Shown one piece after another: positions 34,410 to 45,543 of a stretch of DNA of 64,000 nucleotides. Source of the stretch: Lucifuga dentata (Eukaryota; Chordata; Actinopteri; Ophidiiformes; Bythitidae); assembly GCA_014773175.1 (NCBI GenBank), contig VXCM01000306.1:464543-528542 (forward strand), written 5' to 3'. Below the pieces are notes generated by a model. That model did no database searches. It was not told the DNA's origin and worked only from the letters and a program-made list of their open reading frames with translations. Position 1 is the first letter of the stretch; the number at the start of each line of letters is the position of its first letter. A program made the translations under genes and the position numbers.

Positions 34410-37400
34410 TTAACACTCTTCTTCTTCTTCTTCTTCTTCTTCACAGCTCGCCTTTTTAGACCAGGTTGCCACACTGATGGCCTGGCTCAGAGAAGCAGTA
34501 AGGGAGGCTAGCCCAATGAGGTACCCATCCTCCCTGCTCCCTTCTGACCAGGGAATATTGTGGCAGAGTTCTTTGTTGTCAGGTACAGGCGTCGTCTTCC
34601 CAAAGTCGATCATCCATACATTGGCCCTGCTGCTGTGGTTGTGGACAAAGAGAAGGGAGCTGCCGATCACCTAAGTCAGACAAATTAAATGCATATATTC
34701 ATCATAAGAATGTGGAAAAAGGATGGGGGTGTGACTTGAAACTCTTTATAGAATTATTTGTTGAACAGAATTCTGGGTTATATGGTCATATAAACTATTT
34801 CCAAGTCTATTTGATTCACTAGCTCTAATTCAGTCTGATCCTTTTAAATTCAGCTACAATTATTTCAAGCAAAATTGTACATTAGAAGAAAGTTTATATT
34901 TCCACTAACCTCATGAGTTCTGAAAAATGGTGAATTCTTCAGAGCATCATTTAGAGTGATAAGCTTTCTGAGGGGGGAGATGAAACAGACAAGAAAAAGG
35001 AAAGAGTGATGTTTAAGGGCAACTGATAGAGATAACACAGGATAAAGGACTGATGTGATAAATGGACAAGGAAAGCCACACTGATAAATGACAGAGAAAT
35101 ACAGCAACAAGTAGAAAGTAAAGGAGGAGACTATAATGTGATTTAAGACATGTTTTGGGTTGGAATTATAGAAGGGAAAAGTAGTGTAGTAACTGACAGA
35201 ACTGACCAAGGTGTTCAGATGACTTCTGGTGAAGAAGAGCAGTGCCTCTGTAACCTGAGCTATGGTCACAATTTTCCTGAAGTCCCGCTGGATGCTGCCA
35301 TTCTCCATCTGACTCACAGAGAAAGCAGCAGATTGGCACCTAAACACTTCAGATTAATGTGCAATAGTGAGTAATATGAGTTTACTGGCCTCCTACCATG
35401 ATGCCCTCAATCCTCAATCCCAGTGTGGATGTAGAGCTAGTTGTATCCCTCCACTGGAGGTAACGACACTTCGTCACACCTCTCTGTGCGTGTTCCTCTG
35501 CTGATGGAGCTGCCGGGTCTTCTTTCATCATCTTCTGGTACATGTCCCCCCTCAGGGTGGCTTTAGCTTGGCGGGCTTTTATCAGTTCCTCCTCTTGGTA
35601 TGTCCTGAAACGTCCATGCAGTGCATCACATCGTGGTTTAGAGGTTAAACGTATAGATTTTTTTTCACAGAACTGGTCGCTGCTGGTTTAGAGGACACAT
35701 TCTTCACAAAGGTACCTGACTCCCATCTTGCAGTCCATAATGACAGGTTTCTCTAGGCTGCTCAGCAGGTCCTCTAGGCGGATGTAGCAGTGCTCCCCTC
35801 TGGTGACCAGGCCGTGGTACTGCGGGACAAAGGGCCTCAACGGGTCTCTCATCAGGGAGTCCAGACACTTGGCCTCCACTTCACTGTACAGTTTCAGCAC
35901 CTCCCCGCTCCCACTTAGCTGAAAGTTACCTGCTACAGCAACCAGCACAAAAGGTNTTCAGCACCTCCCCGCTCCCACTTAGCTGAAAGTTACCTGCTAC
36001 AGCAACCAGCACAAAAGGTGGGTCATTTCTAGTTCTAGTTCTGTCTTCAGTAAGACTGGAAGAGGTCTCATAGATAAAGTTTATAGACTGTGAATCCTGA
36101 AATGTAGCAAACTGGGGAATGGTGGTATGTATAGCAAAATTATTGCTAAAATAATTCTTGTAGTCATGCACTTCTTCTGTTTTAAATGCTTTGGCACACA
36201 TAATCCTCTGAGATGGTAGGATATAAAACTGATTCTCGAACTGATTAAACCTTTTTATCAGATCACGTGTGTGCTTGTGGATGTAACACACATGCCTTGA
36301 TGTCCAGCCAACTGGACCCAGGAGCTCTGCTGCCGCAGTGACCAGTGCATCATGGTCAGGAAGGTTTTCCAGGAGCGACTCTAAGATAAACACAAAGAGC
36401 AGCGCTTGTTTCGTCTGACAGGATATTTTTTCCTCACAGTTTTAGCTGTTTGTGTCATCATACAAATCGAATATTAGTAAGGGATCAGAAGAAGGTGTGA
36501 GGAACTGGACTGAATTTTAACTTCAATATGAGTGTTCACTGCTGTTTCCATAAACACAAATTAGAACAAGTTTATTCCACCTCCTACTTCAGCCAAATGT
36601 TCAGTATTATGGAGATATTTGGAAAAGACACACTGTGTAATTTAAACATCCTGTGTGGTTTGTCTGCTCCAGTTTTCTGTCATTCCTAATGGAATAAGCC
36701 CAGTTCAGTCAAAATAGCAACCAGGTAACAAAAACAAGTTTTGCTTTATATGCTATTTATGAGTGCTGGTCTCTTAGATTTTTGACACTCTGCACCTTTT
36801 CTTATGAACATTGGAGCTATGCAAAACTCGAAACTTCTCATGTTTGATTACTCAACAGCTTTTTCTCACTTTTCTCACATGCAAAGTGCACATTGCGCTG
36901 CAAAAATAAATGCCTACCTCCCTCATCCTCCCTCATCATCTGTTCCTGTATCTGTAGCAACAGCCATGCAAATGCCATTCAAATCTGCCTGTCAAAGTCC
37001 TCTTTCAAGCCAATGCAAATCGCTGTGGCCACACATGCAAAATCAAAGAACACTTGAGGGATATAGTTTTAAGACAAAATACACACAGATGTGATACATT
37101 ACACATCAGGTGAGCCCATGGCAGGAGACTGAAAATGGGACTCTAAACTGTGATGCATAGCTGCTGCACAGAATCATCTTCAAAGCATCCATCCATTTTG
37201 TGTTCTCATCTGTTCTCACCTTCCTTAGTGTCTTCCTCTTTGAGCCAGCATCCTCCTCTTCTTCGCTGAAGACATCATCGCTCTCTGCTGAGGAGAGGTT
37301 GATGGATGAGGAGGAGGAGGTGGTGGAGGAGTGCAAAAGCTTAGAGAGGACTGGATGAGGGGAGGACCACTGGTGTGTGGTTGAGCCCTGTGGATTTCCT

Positions 37401-38077
37401 GAAGGCCTTTCACCTTCTCCACTCTTCCTCCCAGGAGTCTTGTCTTTCCCCTCGCTCTGTCCATCCATCCTCAAAATTGCAGGACTCCTTTTCTGCTTAT
37501 CCTCTGCTTCCTTTACCCCCATCTCAGAATTCAAGCTTCCATCTCTCCACTGTTTTCCATCACTGTTTGTGCTTTTTCTTCCTTCCCCTTCTGTGGTGTT
37601 ATGTTCCTTCTGTCTTCCACTCTCCTCTACTCTTGTTTCTCCACTCCACTTTTCTCTCCTTTCCCCTCCAACTTCATTGCTCCCTCCCAACTTCTCCTTC
37701 CTCCTTGCCCTCCATTTTGCTGTCAGTTCTTGCCTTGCATATCTCACAGTCGATTCCATATCTTTTCTTTCTGAGCCTTGAGCTCCCTCATTCCTCCCTT
37801 CCCTCATCATCTCTTTATGGTAAGTGTTGCTTACTTCTGAATCAAGCTGAATCTCATTCTCCCACTTGCTTTCTCTGTCTTCTCCAAGCCCACCGATACT
37901 CTGACTGTAAGGGGGGAAACTTTTTGTTGAGTGGAGTTTGGGTCTCAACCGACTGCTGATTAACAGATGATGTTGAGTCTCATCTGAGAGCTGAGCAGAA
38001 AAGATCTCACACACAGGTGGGTTATTCTCAGAATTCATCTCCAGTCCCTCAGCAAAGTGATCTTCTGCATTTTCCAT
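34410..38077 (-). CDS. Inositol-trisphosphate 3-kinase (ITPKC-like), complete, 7 exons
   Basis: Converts Ins(1,4,5)P3 to Ins(1,3,4,5)P4, ending IP3 calcium signalling. Exons: 37220-38077, 36296-36380, 35716-35929, 35397-35604, 35207-35308, about 34910-34963, 34410-34670. Exon 1 encodes a long, charged, low-complexity N-terminus starting [20 protein letters not shown]. The catalytic domain begins [20 protein letters not shown]. It contains the inositol-polyphosphate-kinase motif PVIMDCKMG (P-x3-D-x-K-x-G), [34 protein letters not shown] and [15 protein letters not shown]. The GNF after WVQLAGH and the SRSW exon favour ITPKC, while the [12 protein letters not shown] block also resembles ITPKA, so no symbol is given. 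Oddities: intron 2 appears to use a GC donor, exon 6 has two nearby AG acceptors of which only the inner keeps the frame, and the C-terminus is a poly-Glu tail coded by a GAA microsatellite. Confidence 0.9.
34412..34443 (-). repeat. (GAA)n coding microsatellite, poly-Glu tail of the IP3 kinase
   Basis: About nine GAA/GAG codons just before the terminal Cys and stop codon (34410-34412). The remembered human paralogues end shortly after the GLDNLI block with no acidic tail. Length polymorphism is likely here. Confidence 0.85.
35893..36019. other. False 63-bp duplication around a single N at IP3 kinase exon 3
   Basis: Positions 35893-35955 and 35957-36019 are identical around N 35956. The block contains the acceptor and first codons of exon 3 ([12 protein letters not shown]), so two acceptors appear where one is real. 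Confidence 0.85.
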
Positions 38078-39413
38078 CTTTATATCCAGTCTGAAGGTTG
38101 TATGGTGTATATACTGTAGTCCATGCCTCTCTACTTAGAGCTCAGCACTGCACAGCATTTGTACAAAACAGGGATTATGAACACTGTATTGTGTTGCATC
38201 CAAATGACATAAATGGAATGGAATAAAGCTGCAAAAAATACAATTTGTCTATTTACTCAGTTGGTTTAAGAGAAATAGGCAAAAAAAAAAAAAAAAAAAA
38301 ANAAAAAAAAAAAAAAAAAAAGTATCTAGAGTGCCTTACCTGCATTACTTTTCTCTGATGAGATGCTACGTAACTGTCAGTGAGCTACATCTCTCTCTGC
38401 ATTATCCCTGCTGATGCCATAGTTTGCATGCAGTGACGTTTTGAAGTTTCCTATGCTTTGTGCAGAGCAGCTGGAGTTTTGCCAGCAGCAGCTCAGGCTT
38501 CAAAACCATCCAGGAATGACACTATCTGCGTCACATGGCTGAGCCGGGAGCCCTCCCCCCAAGAATGAACGTAGACTTGGAGGCAGCCCACAATTCTTTC
38601 CTGGCTACAAAGGCATTTGTGGCAGCATTTATTTTAAAATAAATTAAATTATGCTCCTCCAAAAATCCAAGAACATGCAGGGTAAGTGAATTGGAGACTC
38701 TAAATCTAACTGTAAAGATGAATATGAATGTGTGTGTGATAGACTGGCAACCTGTCAAGGACATACGCTGCCTCTCACCCACGGCATACTGAGATATACT
38801 CCAGTCCCCCATGCTGGTATAGAAAATCGATGGAGCTGGATTTTTAAACAATTTTTGTTTATTAAGCTGTTTATTATTTTAAAATGCATAAGCAGATAAA
38901 GAAAACATGGAGAAATGCACATTACTACTGGATCTTTAGGCTTTACATTTTGGCTGTAAAGCTTTGCTACATGCTTTAATGTGCTTTTTGCTCAAGTAAC
39001 TAAAGGGCTGACAAAATTTCAGTGTAAAATCTTAGCCAGCATGATAATACTAACATACAAGAGAAACAGCAGCAAATTGTTTTATCCATATACTGTCATG
39101 TTAGGAGAGTATCTATCCTTGACATATCTGTAGTGTAAGAAACAGAGAAACTCAACTGATGTTTGGCTCCATCATTTTGTATATGAATACGCTGCGCACT
39201 ATTTGTTATAACTGAACAACAGAGCTGGGTTCACAAGTGCAGAATAAAAGCTGTATGGGATTAGTTTGAGAAGGTAAATGGAAATGTTGAAGAACACATT
39301 CATCCATGTTGCTTTTTCATCTTCATTCTTGTATCTTACTAGCAAGACTAATCTGTATATATTCTCTCCCTGTGCTTCATTAATGGCCTCAAGCCGGCTC
39401 TGACTCATTTGTT
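38078..39413. other. IP3 kinase 5' flank and intergenic DNA
   Basis: Contains a poly-A tract broken by an N (38281-38322). A possible splice donor on the gene strand near 38335 could belong to a non-coding first exon of the kinase gene. No other exon-like sequence was seen. Confidence 0.4.
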
Positions 39414-39638
39414 TTACTCTGACTGAGTGTCTTCTGCTGCTGCTGTCCCTGGTGTCACTCTCATGCAGGCGGGTTCCTCCTGGCTCAGATTTTCAGGGTT
39501 TATCTGAAGAGGATCCAACAGCTCTGCAGTACCTGCCAATAAGTTTGTTTCTGCAGTCAAACATGCCAACACAACACCTAAGTTGCTACCAAGTAGTTAA
39601 ACTGGTATTACTAAACTGGAATGACATTCAAAGTCTGC

Positions 39639-39677
<39 letters not shown>

Positions 39678-39832
39678 TGTGTACCTGCAGCAGGATCATT
39701 TACATCCTGTTGTTCTTCACTGATCTGTCTCTCTGACAGTGGTTCACTTTTACTGTTCTGTAAACAACAGGGTAAATAATTATTCAGAGGCAGAACAGTC
39801 AGACAAAACCTTGAAGAAATCAGCTCATACAC

Positions 39833-39875
<43 letters not shown>

Positions 39876-42063
39876 TCAAAAATTACCAAGGGTGTTATCA
39901 TGTTCTCTCCTCCCTGCTCTGGGCTCCAAGCTACTTTAAACAGAATACTGATGTAGCTGAAGACAAAGACGACGCTGAGGAAGATGAAGTTACTCAATAT
40001 GCCCATCAACGCTGATGAAATCGGGAAGTTGAATATCAAGTATCTGATGAAGGACAAGGTTGTTACAGCATTAAATTATATTAGTCATGTAGTGACGAGG
40101 AGTAAACTGATTTCTTTACTTTTTAAAATACTTTTTTTTTTTTTTTTTTTTTTACTTCAGGCAGAAAACTCATTGTTGCCATAGCAGCTGTAAGTTTGAC
40201 ATCATGTCTTCATCTATGTTGAGATGCTGTCCTGTTATTTACATTTTCCCTTTTTTTGTGGATGAGGAATTATCTTAGGATACAGATGCTGGATTTAAGT
40301 CATTTTTCTGAATCTGTTGGTAGTTTATATAGTAAACTGTCACTGTGGAGCCAATGTACCAGAGAATGTATTGTAAAAAAAATAAATACAGCAAGAGTTG
40401 TTGGCTGCATATCTTGTGGCTGTATTGCATGCTGCTCTAATAAGGCTGCAGTTGGTAGAGAAATTGATGTCAGATCTTTTATGGTGGGTGTTGATGTATT
40501 AATGTTTATATCATATAAAACCATTAATTAATTCTGTAGCCATGAATTTACTATTATGCTTTCTGGTAGCATGTAAGTGCTTTTCACCTTATGCCAGTGA
40601 AGTGAGCGTGAATGTAGAGTTGAGATGAGTAGATCTGGACCTTGTTGGACAGGATCTCAATGATGGCACTGTCTGAGGGAGCAAACTGTCCATGGAGAAA
40701 AGTATGTTAGGCAGACTTCAACAACGATACTCATATATACATAGATACACACAAACTCACACACAGGGTGCTGTCAGAGATTTTGGTCCACTTTGGGCCC
40801 CATCACTTCAATATTAGGGACTTTAAGCAACAAAGCCAATGAAGAAATCTAAGATGATCAGAAATAGATTGTTAATAAATGTGTGAACATGACTATCACC
40901 TGTAGCCTGTAAAGGTTTCCTACGGGGAAAACACAGGTTTCATGTAGCTGAAGTTCCTGTTTGATGGGTCATATCAGTCACAAGCCCTTAGAATCAACCT
41001 AACCCCTTTCATACACACAAAAATGCAGACAGACACCACACACAGCAGTCTGGCTCTTACTGAATCATCTGTGTATTCTGAGAAGAGCTCCACCTCGAGC
41101 ACTTGTTTCTGCTCAGCCACTCCGGTCAAGAATGCTGGGAGGAACAGTAGTGTTCCCATCACCTTCAGCAGGTTTGAACGGTATCGCAGTATGCTCTGAC
41201 CACAACAAGACAACACAATCAACATGGTGTACACAGATTTTGTTTCAAATTAGTTTTTCATTCATACCTCTGAGATTAATTAATCTGCTCTGTCCTGATT
41301 GAGAAAAATAAGTGAGACTATACACAAAGAAGCAGAACCAGAGGGTTTGTTCATATTAATTAACAAAGTGCACTTTCACTTCTAAGATAAGATGAGGACT
41401 GTGATTTTCACATAATTTCTATCAGTAGACCTCATATTTAACAATTTGTAGTTTTATTCCAGCCAATTATATGTATCATTCATTAATTCACATGGCAAAG
41501 TGCAGGTGATCATCAGTATATTACATTCAGCCTGAGACCCCCTGCTGTTACAACGGAATTAACTATCATGCATCAGCAGTCCTAATCTACCTCTGTGCAA
41601 TTAAAAGGGTTAGTTTGCATCAGCAGTGTACTCACAAAAAGAGAACTGGAGGCGGACAGCTGCTGTTCTGCCTGAAAGACAGAAAGCAACAATAAATCAC
41701 AAGTATTAGGCACAGTTTGATTATACATATGAAGACCTTGATGCAACACAGAAGGAGTAATGGGCAACTCACAGAGGAGGAAGCCCTGGCCCCATTCTTA
41801 GAGAAACAGGTCATCCTGATCATGAACAAGCCTAAGTCTTGGTTGGTGGGAGATTCAGGCATCTCCAGCTCCAAAGAGATCCAATAGGCCTGGCTCAAAG
41901 TCAGCACCTGAATATGCATTTTAAATTACATCCCAGGGATACTGATGAATAGATACTTTAAACTGAAGTATAAAATAGACATACGTGTTTTTTGTTCCTG
42001 ATGAGAGAAATGTTGGCTACAGGATAAGAGCACCGAAAAGATGCTGGTGATTCACAGTCTGTC

Positions 42064-42110
<47 letters not shown>

Positions 42111-42552
42111 TAGAGATGTGGAGGTGGGTTAATCATGCCAGTTAAGGGTACAAGTTGATCAAAAGGTTAAAGAGTGATAGTTCTAGATGGTTCCACACAT
42201 TATGTACACTGCTCATCTTTTCTTTTACCTCAAAGTTAGCTAAAGATAACACAGCACCTACAGTGTGTGTTTGCAGCAGCACTTCACATACTCACCTGAA
42301 GTAAAAGTGCACAGGGGTGGAGTAAGCCACCACGGGCATGTAAGAGTAGTAGAAGCTTCCATATAAAAAAGAAGCAATCCAGAGGAGCAGCAAGACAACA
42401 AACAACACAACCACACCCTGTAAAACTCTCTGGCGGGTATGTGACATCGCCATGACGACAGCATTCTGGAGCTTCATCAACATCTGATCTATCAGGACAG
42501 ATGATTCTTTTTCATGTCCCAAAGGCAAAGGCTCCATATTTTCTTGATCCAT
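39414..42552 (-). CDS. bscl2: Seipin, 9 coding exons
   Basis: Seipin is an ER membrane protein that forms ring oligomers at ER-lipid droplet contacts and controls droplet assembly. Start ATG 42550-42552 (MDQENMEPLPLGHEKESS); stop 39414-39416. Exons: 42296-42552, 41985-42063, 41773-41907, 41636-41671, 41061-41195, 40588-40685, 39887-40043, 39685-39757, 39414-39532. The first membrane segment is VVVLFVVLLLLWIASFLYGS, followed by FYYSYMPVVAYSTPVHFYF, a seipin signature. The lumenal domain has ISLELEMPESPTNQDLGLFM and EQKQVLEVELFSEYTDDS. The second membrane segment follows IRYLIFNFPIS. A lumenal N-I-S sequon after YPVA matches the site of the human N88/S90 glycosylation motif. The acceptor used for exon 6 is the one keeping the frame (DDSFAPSDSAIIEIL). 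Non-coding exon 1 probably ends at 44176. Confidence 0.94.
39641..39871. repeat. (GT)n and (CA)n microsatellites flanking bscl2 exon 8
   Basis: A GT run at 39641-39669 and a CA run at about 39833-39870 lie on either side of the 73-nt exon 39685-39757. On the transcript these are CA and GU runs and are complementary to each other, so the exon could be looped out. Confidence 0.85.
42066..42107. repeat. (GA)n microsatellite next to bscl2 exon 2 acceptor
   Basis: About 20 GA units directly upstream (gene sense) of the exon at 41985-42063. On the gene strand it is a CT run, forming the polypyrimidine tract of that acceptor. Confidence 0.9.
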
Positions 42553-44175
42553 TAGAATCTGGGGATTGAAAAATAAGCAACAACTGATGACATTTGTGGT
42601 TCTTTTTGAAATGACCAGACAGAAATACAAACTATGGATAAACATTTAACGATCTACCCACACACTAAAAATAATAAAAACAAGTTCAAAAGGGAGAGTA
42701 TGTGAATGAATTGTAAAGAACATACTGACTTTGTGAGGCTAAGTTCCACAGTCTTGGAGATTTAATAGTGTTAAATATTCTGGGAAATGTTATCTGGTCC
42801 ATATTTTTCCTGTTAGAAATGGATGAGGTCAGAGGTGACTGTTTAAATTATGGAAAAATGAATCAGTGTTTGATAATCTCAATGAGGTCAGAGACACAAG
42901 CCATCACATTGATGTTGCTGAAAGCTGTAAAACCACCGAGTTAAATTTCAGTCACAAGCAGAAGGTTTTTCACATCAAATGACTCCAAACTGTGTCAAAA
43001 ACAGATATGCAGACACTCTTACCTTATTGTGAAACAAAACAGCAACTGACAATTTTGAAAAATGTAACAATGTTAGTGAACTAACAGTATTTAATATTCC
43101 TTTGTAAACTTCTTATTTCATGTAACTCACATTTTATACCCATTTAAACAATCATAAGTTTTAAGTGAGACTTGCTCAACACAAAAATAAATATAGATTT
43201 TAAGTAAGAACATTTGTTGTGCTGACTAAATAGAAAGTATATCATGATTATTCTGGCCTATGTGCTACTGAAAAGGTGCACATGATAACCAGCAGCAACT
43301 TTTATAGCAATGTCTTGCTATAAAAAAACATACCTCTGCTTTCTGTTGGCAAGCTGTGAGGAACTCAACTGTTGCACTTCCTCTTCCCTAACACTTCTCG
43401 CTTCACAGCTTAGTTTTATACTTGATGAAGTGTTAGAAATTCCCAATAGTTCCTTCAGTCCTAAAAGTTTCATTGGCTGAAGCGTAGTCCATCCCACACA
43501 GAGCTGCTGCAGCCACGTGGGACAAGAGAACAAGGCTACAGCTCATCCTTATGACCGCTGTCATGTGCTAGAAAGATGGAATTCAATCAGGCAAAACCAT
43601 TAAGTGTACAATGTTTAATAAGAATACTTTAGAGACAAGTAAAGCCTGATTAAGGAGTCTGTTAAGATTACTATAACTTTGCAGTTGATTAACAGGCCCT
43701 TTATGAAATTTTCAGGAACACTCACAATTTTGTAAGAGATACATAGATCCCATAAGAATGCACAGGCGCACTATAAACCCCACAGGAATATCATTAAAGA
43801 ATGCTATAATTTTTTTTTTTTTTTTTTTTTTTTTGCATAATTTGACCTCTAAGATATTGAGATATGAATCACTCTGGACTGATATATGAGGTAAAATATG
43901 CATGTAAAATATGCCCAACATGCATATCTTCATGCTGCTGTTTCTCTGCAGTACGGCCTAGGCCTAATCCGTCATTGTATTCAGAGAGTGCAGTTTCTGA
44001 AGTACTCTTGCACCCACAAATAGAAAAAACTCCTGTTACCTAATGATTTCTTTAAAATCCTTGTAGTTCAAGGAGATAACCTACATCCTATTTATAAACG
44101 ACTGAAATCATGAGAAAACGCAGAAATCGGAAAAACAAAACATAAAGGAAAAATGAAAATATGCTATTTTCTCAC

Positions 44176-44336
44176 CGAAAGGGGGCGATCTATATCAGCA
44201 GAACAGAAAACACCCGCCAAAATATTTTTTTTTAGCGTAAAAGAAGACGCTCTTATCCAATCAGACGAAGCGACGACGCAAACCGGAAAAGCTGAAAAAC
44301 AATCACAGTAAAAACTACAGAGAGCACAGCTAAAAG
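44176..44336. promoter_or_regulatory. Compact bidirectional promoter of bscl2 (-) and rnaseh2c (+)
   Basis: A reverse-strand donor at 44174-44175 (CTTTCG|gtgaga) and a forward donor at 44337 (TAAAAG|gtaaag) suggest that two non-coding first exons diverge from within 160 bp. Between them are a CCAAT box (TATCCAATCAGA near 44257) and an ETS-like ACCGGAAAAG near 44282. The transcription starts are inferred. Confidence 0.55.
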
Positions 44337-45543
44337 GTAAAGAGCGGCATTTTCTGCTTAAATCTCCATTAAAGTAAACTATTGATCACGTTATTAGGAA
44401 AACCTTTGTTAATTTTAGACGTATGTTAATTTTAGGGAAAGCAGCAATACTGGTGGTTGACAGCTCCCACATGTTTTCCAGAATATTGCTCATTAGACCA
44501 TAGAAAGCTTTTCTCCCCGCAGACAATGTCAGAGATCATTAATATTTATTACAGAAGAGTAATATCGCCCTGTCTTTGCTTTAACTTGTGTTTAATACCA
44601 GTGGGCTCAGTGTAATCTGCAATAAATAAAATCATCATTGTTCAAGTGTTCGAGTAATTCATAACTTGTAATTCGCCCTGTTTTCACAAATATAGTTGAA
44701 CATTTTCCAAATCTGACACAGTTTCTTTGGAATTTAGTCTGACCATAATAATCTTGTCCTGTATTTATGTGGGACGCAGTGAAATATTTCCTCCATTTTC
44801 ACAAATAAATACATAAAAGTTTAAAGAATTTTATGCAGAGTTTAGAGATTCGAGGCTCCTTAAGCTCTCACTATGTTATCAAGTGAAGTGCTTGTTAAAT
44901 ATTTATCAAATAAAAAGGTCATGTATATGCTGGTGGCAGCCTCTGAAAAATGAAAATTTGCAGCTTATCTCTATTCCACATAACCATACATTGAATCCAG
45001 TGTTGTTTATGTATTGTTAAGACAAAATAAGAAATGTAAAGTCATCATTTACAACTCTGGAAACTGGTGACAGACATTTGTCTTGACATTTCATCGACTA
45101 AGCAATTAATTTCTTAACAAAACAATAACCAATTGATTAGCCCCTAATCCATAATGAAAATAAACATAATGTGCAGCCTTAATCTGGTATCTGTTTGGGA
45201 ATTTTAACTAGTGCAGCTACACAGATGTAGATGAGAAACATTCTCGACTTGAAAGGTAAATTTGGCCTTGTTCATTTTTATTCATTTTAATGGTTCTAAT
45301 GTCAAGAGAAATGAAAAACAGGAAGATATCCCAGCATTGCTGTGGGCCCTCGTTCTCAAATCTGCTGGCTACTGCAGAGACAAACTAATATAATGTGGAT
45401 CCTTGTTGCCCAAAGGCTCAGTTTTCTGTCTCAAACCACAGCTGAAGATGTCATGCATGGAGCTGTAGAAAATATTGTCAGTTTTACACAGAATAAGTGT
45501 ATTTATTCCCATGTTTTCTCTTCTCATGTCTTTTGGCTGCAGG

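Noticed and set aside
35926..36393. 155-codon minus-strand ORF at the IP3 kinase
   Set aside because: It reads exon 2 in the wrong frame and the intron behind it. The correct frame gives [10 protein letters not shown].
37375..37959. 194-codon and 134-codon forward ORFs
   Set aside because: Antisense shadows of the low-complexity first exon of the IP3 kinase.
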